Shown here: positions 59,916 to 64,000 of the stretch, one piece after another
How the letters are laid out: each line of letters opens with the position of its first letter
Numbering within the stretch: position 1 is the stretch's first letter
From: Ceratorhiza oryzae-sativae
Taxonomy: Eukaryota; Basidiomycota; Agaricomycetes; Cantharellales; Ceratobasidiaceae
Reading direction: 5' to 3'
Length of the DNA stretch: 64,000 nt
NCBI GenBank assembly: GCA_030998015.1
Contig: JARWMV010000244.1
Span: 682,001 to 746,000 of the forward strand
Notes under the pieces: model-generated
The model's input: only the letters and a program-made list of their open reading frames with translations
What the model was told of the DNA's origin: nothing
The model's database searches: none
Made by a program: the position numbers and the translations under genes

Positions 59916-59959
59916 GATGAACGAGGCGACGGAGGTGGCGACGGAGGTCCAGACGAGTT

Positions 59960-60245
59960 AATGACATGTTGGATGACGATAGTAAATGCGGATGTGCAAT
60001 TATAGGTTAGAGCTGGGGCTCATAAAGTGTTGAGGACAGAACCGGGAAAGTTCTCAAGAGCTATTACTTGGCGTATGTATGCAGTGGAAGACAATGTATT
60101 CGACGCTGTATAGGCGAGAGTACATGTGCTATTTATAAGATCAGTGGTGGGAGTTTATAAGACGATGCATAAGCGTACGGTTCGGTACATGAGACGACGC
60201 ATGTACTGAGTTACGAAATATACTAATCAATATCTTCAACATGAA
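59960..60245 (-). other. Possible 5' LTR of the copia remnant
   Basis: On the minus strand this stretch begins TGTTGAAGATATTGATTAG and has a TTATAAATAG box, as a U3/R region would, and it lies upstream of the gag. No second LTR copy is seen in the window, and its end is not defined, so this is a guess from position and composition. Confidence 0.25.
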
Positions 60246-60549
60246 TTTGTCCCCCACCTAGGCCCCACGACCAATACGTGCATGCCCTTGTATGGAGCAT
60301 TCACATTAACAGGGTAGCCTCGTCCGAGTATGATCGCTCAGTTGTGTGGAGGATCAGGATATGTATATATGCGTATTTATCACACCAAAGTAGTGGTTAA
60401 GGGGCCCTCCCACCAGGGGAGGGAAAATGCATTGAAGTAATAACAGTAAAATGCGAATGGAAGGAGAAAAGAAAAGAATACAAGATGTTGAAACATACAG
60501 GGGCGATCTGCCAGCAGATCAGAGTTGCGGCCGGCCGACTTACGTCGAT

Positions 60550-61235
60550 CTACCCGGCGCCTCCGCGTAAAGCCTCTTGAAGGAATAAACAGATAACAAA
60601 AAGAAATACTCGCTCGTTTTGCTCCGAACCGTGGCCAAACCCGACGAGCGACTCCCGATAATCCTCCAAGCTCGAGAATATATCGCCTAAGGAATATTAG
60701 TGCATTCACCTCACCGAGATCAGGAAAGCGACTTACTATTGTGGACGACGTTTCTCCGTCTTGCGTCGGTGGAGCTCCCAAGTTGGTCCCAGGTCGTCAC
60801 CCTACGAAGGACGCATAGCCTAAAAATTACCTCCCCCTCTTCCCGAAATGCCAGTTTGAACTGGCGGACCACGCGTTGGAGATAGCTCCATGCGCACATC
60901 TCTGCGCGGGCTCGGTAGTCGAGGGGCACACCCGGCATCTCAAATTCCCCCTCGTCCTTGTAGAAGGCGGGCGTGTATCGATTTCGATAGACCCGCACCT
61001 GTATTAGGTATGATAACTTGACATACTGGACGGGTCGATGTGGCTGGGTGAACTCCGGGATGCTTTGGGGAGACCGGGGCGGAGGGAGGGATGGAGGCGT
61101 GGACAGTTGCGGGTCCGGGAACTGCGTGCTACCGATACCGAGCATCTCCTCGGGCTTGGCGACGATGAGAGCATGGACGAGCCCAATGTATAAATACGCA
61201 AACACCAACCATGCTGGTAGCCGTAGCGTAGCCAT
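60550..61235 (-). CDS. Hypothetical membrane-anchored protein, duplicated gene, intact copy
   Basis: Two exons (61235-60737 and 60686-60550) with a GT-AG intron give 211 residues. The N terminus is a signal anchor (MATLRLPAWLVFAYLYIGLV), followed by a Pro-rich linker, then a compact basic domain (YVKLSYLIQVRVYRNRYTPA, FEMPGVPLDYRARAEMCAWS, FRLCVLRRVTTWDQLG). The end has a short hydrophobic patch (VFLFVICLFLQEALRGGAG). The basic domain and the last exon are the parts most alike in the block-1 copy, so they are probably under selection. The family is not known to me. The start overlaps the 3' part of the next gene model in another frame, so one of the two models may be wrong, or both may belong to a single longer gene. 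Confidence 0.5.
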
Positions 61236-62148
61236 CTCGCTCCTGCACCTGAGTAGCCACGTGTACGGTGGTCCGAACACGCAGGCGCATCGTCAGGTGT
61301 AGGACTCTCGCCATGGAACAAAGCCAGGCGAGGAGCGAAGGATCAGTGTCTTCGCGAGGGGGAGGGGGCCGGCGGAGGTGAAGATGGGCTGGTTGGGGAG
61401 GTAGGGGGCCGTCGAGCATGGTTCGCTCTGTCTTGGTAGGGAGATAGAGGACGCGGGTTCCGGGGGGCGGCAGCATTGGGACGGCTCGAGGGGGTCGTCG
61501 AGAGGCAAACTGCCAGGCGGGACGAGGCAGCGAGTTGATCAAAGAGGCTTCGGCGCAAAGCCGAAGCCTGAGCAAGAAAAGCCGGTGATATATATCTACC
61601 GCCCTTGGAGAATGGATCAAGGCTGTATGAGGCTATTGTTAGCTATAACGCATGGCGACCCACTTGACAGGATACTCACGCGGCCTCGTCTGGCACAAGT
61701 CATCTGCGAGATCATCATGTTTGTCTACTACCCACTTTCTAGCCTGTTCGGCACTCCTCGACAGTCGTGTGATTAAGACCTTTGGTGTCGAGGGCAAGGG
61801 AAGAGTGGGGGAGTAGGGGGGGAGTAGTGAGCGGAGGGATGTCGAAACCCTTACGGGATCGACAGTCTCGAGAGATTGAACTCTCGTGCTGAGAGACACG
61901 AGTTAGCTTCAACACGCAAACCTGCTGCAAAAGGCGACTCACATCGCCTGCCAGCTCGGAAATAAAGTTCCGGTCGGTGCAACAAACCCGAGCAGCAGCT
62001 GAAGTGCGCTCAGAGTATCCTGCACGGAGAGTAAAGCTGCAAAGAAACGCATATCTTTCCAACGATGGGATTTGGGGGGTAAAATCGAAGGGAGGCCGTA
62101 CCATGAACCCAAGTCTCGGATTTTATAATCCATTCCTCCGACGGGCAT
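61129..62148 (-). CDS. Hypothetical protein, duplicated gene, block-2 copy
   Basis: Three exons (62148-61943, 61888-61680, 61622-61129) give 302 residues. The first exon (MPVGGMDYKIRDLGSWYGLP ... LQLLLGFVAPTGTLFPSWQAM) and the second (VQSLETVDPVRVSTSLRS ... HDDLADDLCQTRP) are conserved with the sister at 55661-56567, splice sites included. The third exon (PLIHSPRAVDIYHRLFLLRL) drifts into Pro/Arg-rich sequence whose reading frame is doubtful. No known domain. It faces the small plus-strand gene at 62224 with 75 bp between the starts. Confidence 0.4.
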
Positions 62149-62223
62149 GCTGCAGGCCCGCACCAGACGAACGGGTCACGAAATAGGAGTCGAACCCCCC
62201 AGTCCAGACCGACAGCCACCCCC

Positions 62224-62508
62224 ATGGATCGTCCAACGGTATCGCGAATAGCATGTCAATGCGCTTCGGCGTTCGTCTATTCTCTTATTCTGAACTCTGC
62301 TGTACAATCATTGCAGGATCAGCAAGATTCACTCATGACGCCGGACGAAGATCTCACCTTAAGCCAAAACCCCGCTGATGATCTCCCGGCGGCAGAAGCA
62401 CTTACCCCGCAAACGCTTAAGCAAAATCACATGCCTCGACCACCCAAAGGTCTGGAATGGCTCGAGAGTTGGAGAAACAAGAGTGATGTGCAAGGAAGAT
62501 GGGCATGA
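62224..62508 (+). CDS. Hypothetical 94-residue protein
   Basis: A single open frame from ATG 62224 (MDRPTVSRIACQCASAFVYS, then SAVQSLQDQQDSLMTPDEDL and a tail with PRPPKGLEWLESWRNKS). The N terminus is mildly hydrophobic, the middle acidic, the end basic. The sister frame in block 1 is broken by a 2-bp indel. It is not a family I recognise; conservation here is also high at the DNA level, so coding status is only moderately supported. Confidence 0.4.
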   Translation: MDRPTVSRIACQCASAFVYSLILNSAVQSLQDQQDSLMTPDEDLTLSQNPADDLPAAEALTPQTLKQNHMPRPPKGLEWLESWRNKSDVQGRWA

Positions 62509-62655
62509 ATTGGGCAAATGGCGGAATTACAGTCGAGAGTGACATAGGAGAGTGAACATGGGTTTGGGGGCGGGAATGAACAGGATTCTTAACTGCGCTT
62601 GCGCGTCAATGACAAACAAGCGGCAGAGAACAATGGAGAAGCGGGCGAGAGAGAG

Positions 62656-64000
62656 TGAACGAGAAATACCAACCTTACAATAAACGACCTCCCCAGATAC
62701 CTCAGCATAGTTAGCCTGGCCAAGACATACAATAAAATATACTCACAACAATCTGTCTCAGGCCCCCGTCTTGCATATGATTCCTCGTAGATATTTCAAG
62801 TTGCTGAGCTATCTATTGTAATCCAGCAGATTAATATATCAATGATGCACCAAGAAGGATACGACATTCAAGGCACCAGCAGATCGTTGAAGTTCCAGCT
62901 CAGACCGAAGCGATAGGTATATACCAGATGAACGTGAATAGCCCAGACGACAAGAGGGAAATGGGAACGTCAAATCAAACATCCTTCGCGCAACTGTTCG
63001 GCCCGGGTTAGCTATGAAACCCCGGATTATAACAAATGACATTGAGACCAAAATCACATATCCTCCTCTCCTCAGACGACCTGTTGCCGTCAATGGAGAT
63101 CGTATCGGAGTGACCGCTTATAAGCTACGCGTCGGTCCAGAATTTGGTAGTGGCGTAGCCATAGCCCGAATCAAACGGGGTGAGGAAGTGGCCACCAGAG
63201 CGGACACCATTGAATAAACACAAGCGAGCGCGGTTGAAGGATAGCATTAGTTGGGATACCAGGACGGGCTGAGCGAGATCAAGCATGCAGCGAGCAAAGA
63301 GCTTACTATTAGCTCGCCGGTTCCCACCATACATTAATTGCGTCGGCAACCACAGTGACACGAATACGGATGCCACTAAGTACAAACACATTTGTTAGTC
63401 ATGAAGTCTTGAAACAAATCCAACGGCGCGCACTACCAGCAGGTAACTTACGAAACGACTAAGTCGATCCGAATATTTGATGGGTGGCCGTAGTGGGGGG
63501 AAACACGTTCATTGGAGCGATGGTCGAAGCAGGACCGCGGCCAAAAATTTAAACGACAGGTTCCAGCAAAAATCGACAGCGCCAGCGCAATATACATCGT
63601 TCAAGACGTGGCCGGGGAGCCTACTATTTATCCAGGGGGGCAACAGCCGAATCGCCACCGTGGAAGACGAGCCGAATATGCCAACAGCCATGGGCTATTC
63701 ATTCATCTGAATCGCTCAATATCACGTGACTTTGGTTGAAGGTGCCTGCCCCTCGCACATTCAATCCTCTTCTCCTCCCGTTCTTATACCGAGAATTCAA
63801 AGCATAGTGCATATAATTCACTTCTATTCCAGACTATAAAACTAAATCGTCCATCAATAACTAATAAACCAAACCAAGCGATGCATTTATTCATCAGGAC
63901 CTCGAAGGCATCGGAAAGTCTCAGTGGCCAATCGTCACGCAAGCCGCTCCCGCCGCAGCTCTGATTTACAACCGGCTCTGTGAATTCCCCACCTGTACTA
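62656..64000. other. Terminal region with unassigned membrane-like fragments
   Basis: Minus frames at 62839-63093 (contains GYVILVSMSFVIIRGFI) and 63125-63391 (CLYLVASVFVSLWL) are hydrophobic and could be exons of a membrane protein, but I cannot join them. Overlapping plus frames at 63477-63739 lack domains. The sequence ends without an identified gene. Confidence 0.35.

Larger units (their letters stand above)
60348..62655. repeat. Segmental duplication, block 2
   Basis: Direct copy of 54702-57075 (see there). The genes in this copy are better preserved: the membrane protein has an ATG and a single open frame, and the small plus-strand frame is uninterrupted. The two blocks enclose the copia relic. 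Confidence 0.85.

Noticed and set aside
1..64000. CRISPR arrays, bacterial operons, phage or plasmid modules
   Set aside because: No regularly spaced direct repeats or prokaryotic gene layout; the window is intron-rich fungal DNA.

Overview
This window is a stretch of a basidiomycete nuclear genome. Most recognisable genes are eukaryotic and interrupted by very short GT-AG introns (about 48-75 nt). The protein repertoire is fungal: Mpe1, Vps5, Fig4, NCE101, CFEM, a class 2 dihydroorotate dehydrogenase, a large set of proteinase-K-type subtilases and a decayed F-box gene. The style fits an agaricomycete of the Rhizoctonia/Ceratobasidiaceae kind; that placement is inference, not proven by the sequence.

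Layout. 1-7.4 kb is gene-poor, with an F-box pseudogene near 4 kb. 7.4-24.6 kb is a housekeeping block: MPE1 (+), VPS5 (-, tail-to-tail with MPE1), NCE101 (+, divergent from VPS5), a cold-shock-domain protein (+), FIG4 (+), an unknown protein (-), a seven-TM protein (-) and a small secreted CFEM protein (-). 24.6-28.9 kb is mostly relics. 28.9-32.2 kb holds a small PX protein (YPT35-like, -) divergent from dihydroorotate dehydrogenase (+). 34.0-50.8 kb is a same-strand tandem array of seven secreted subtilisin-like proteases. 52.2-53.7 kb is a 3-ketoacyl-CoA thiolase (-), followed by an intron-containing tRNA-Asn. 54.7-62.7 kb is a direct segmental duplication (two blocks of about 2.3 kb) flanking a decayed copia-type gag with a foldback insertion inside it. 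The last 1.3 kb has no gene I can identify.

How genes relate. VPS5, FIG4 and the YPT35-like gene all concern endosomal phosphoinositides (PX domains that can bind PI3P; a PI(3,5)P2 phosphatase family member), though nothing shows they are co-regulated. The protease array is the clearest accessory system: each gene encodes a signal peptide, an I9-type propeptide and an S8 catalytic domain with Asp/His/Ser present, and most have a TATA box 65-100 bp before the start. Two subfamilies with different intron patterns are interleaved, and there are signs of sequence exchange between copies.

Points most worth checking: FIG4 lacks the codon for the catalytic arginine of the CX5R motif; protease 7 has lost a splice acceptor and looks mosaic; the disordered N-terminal half of VPS5 contains seven apparent one-base losses, mostly in short C runs; and the duplicated block has one intact and one decaying copy of two of its genes. 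All gene models were built by eye from reading frames and splice signals, so exon borders need transcript support.
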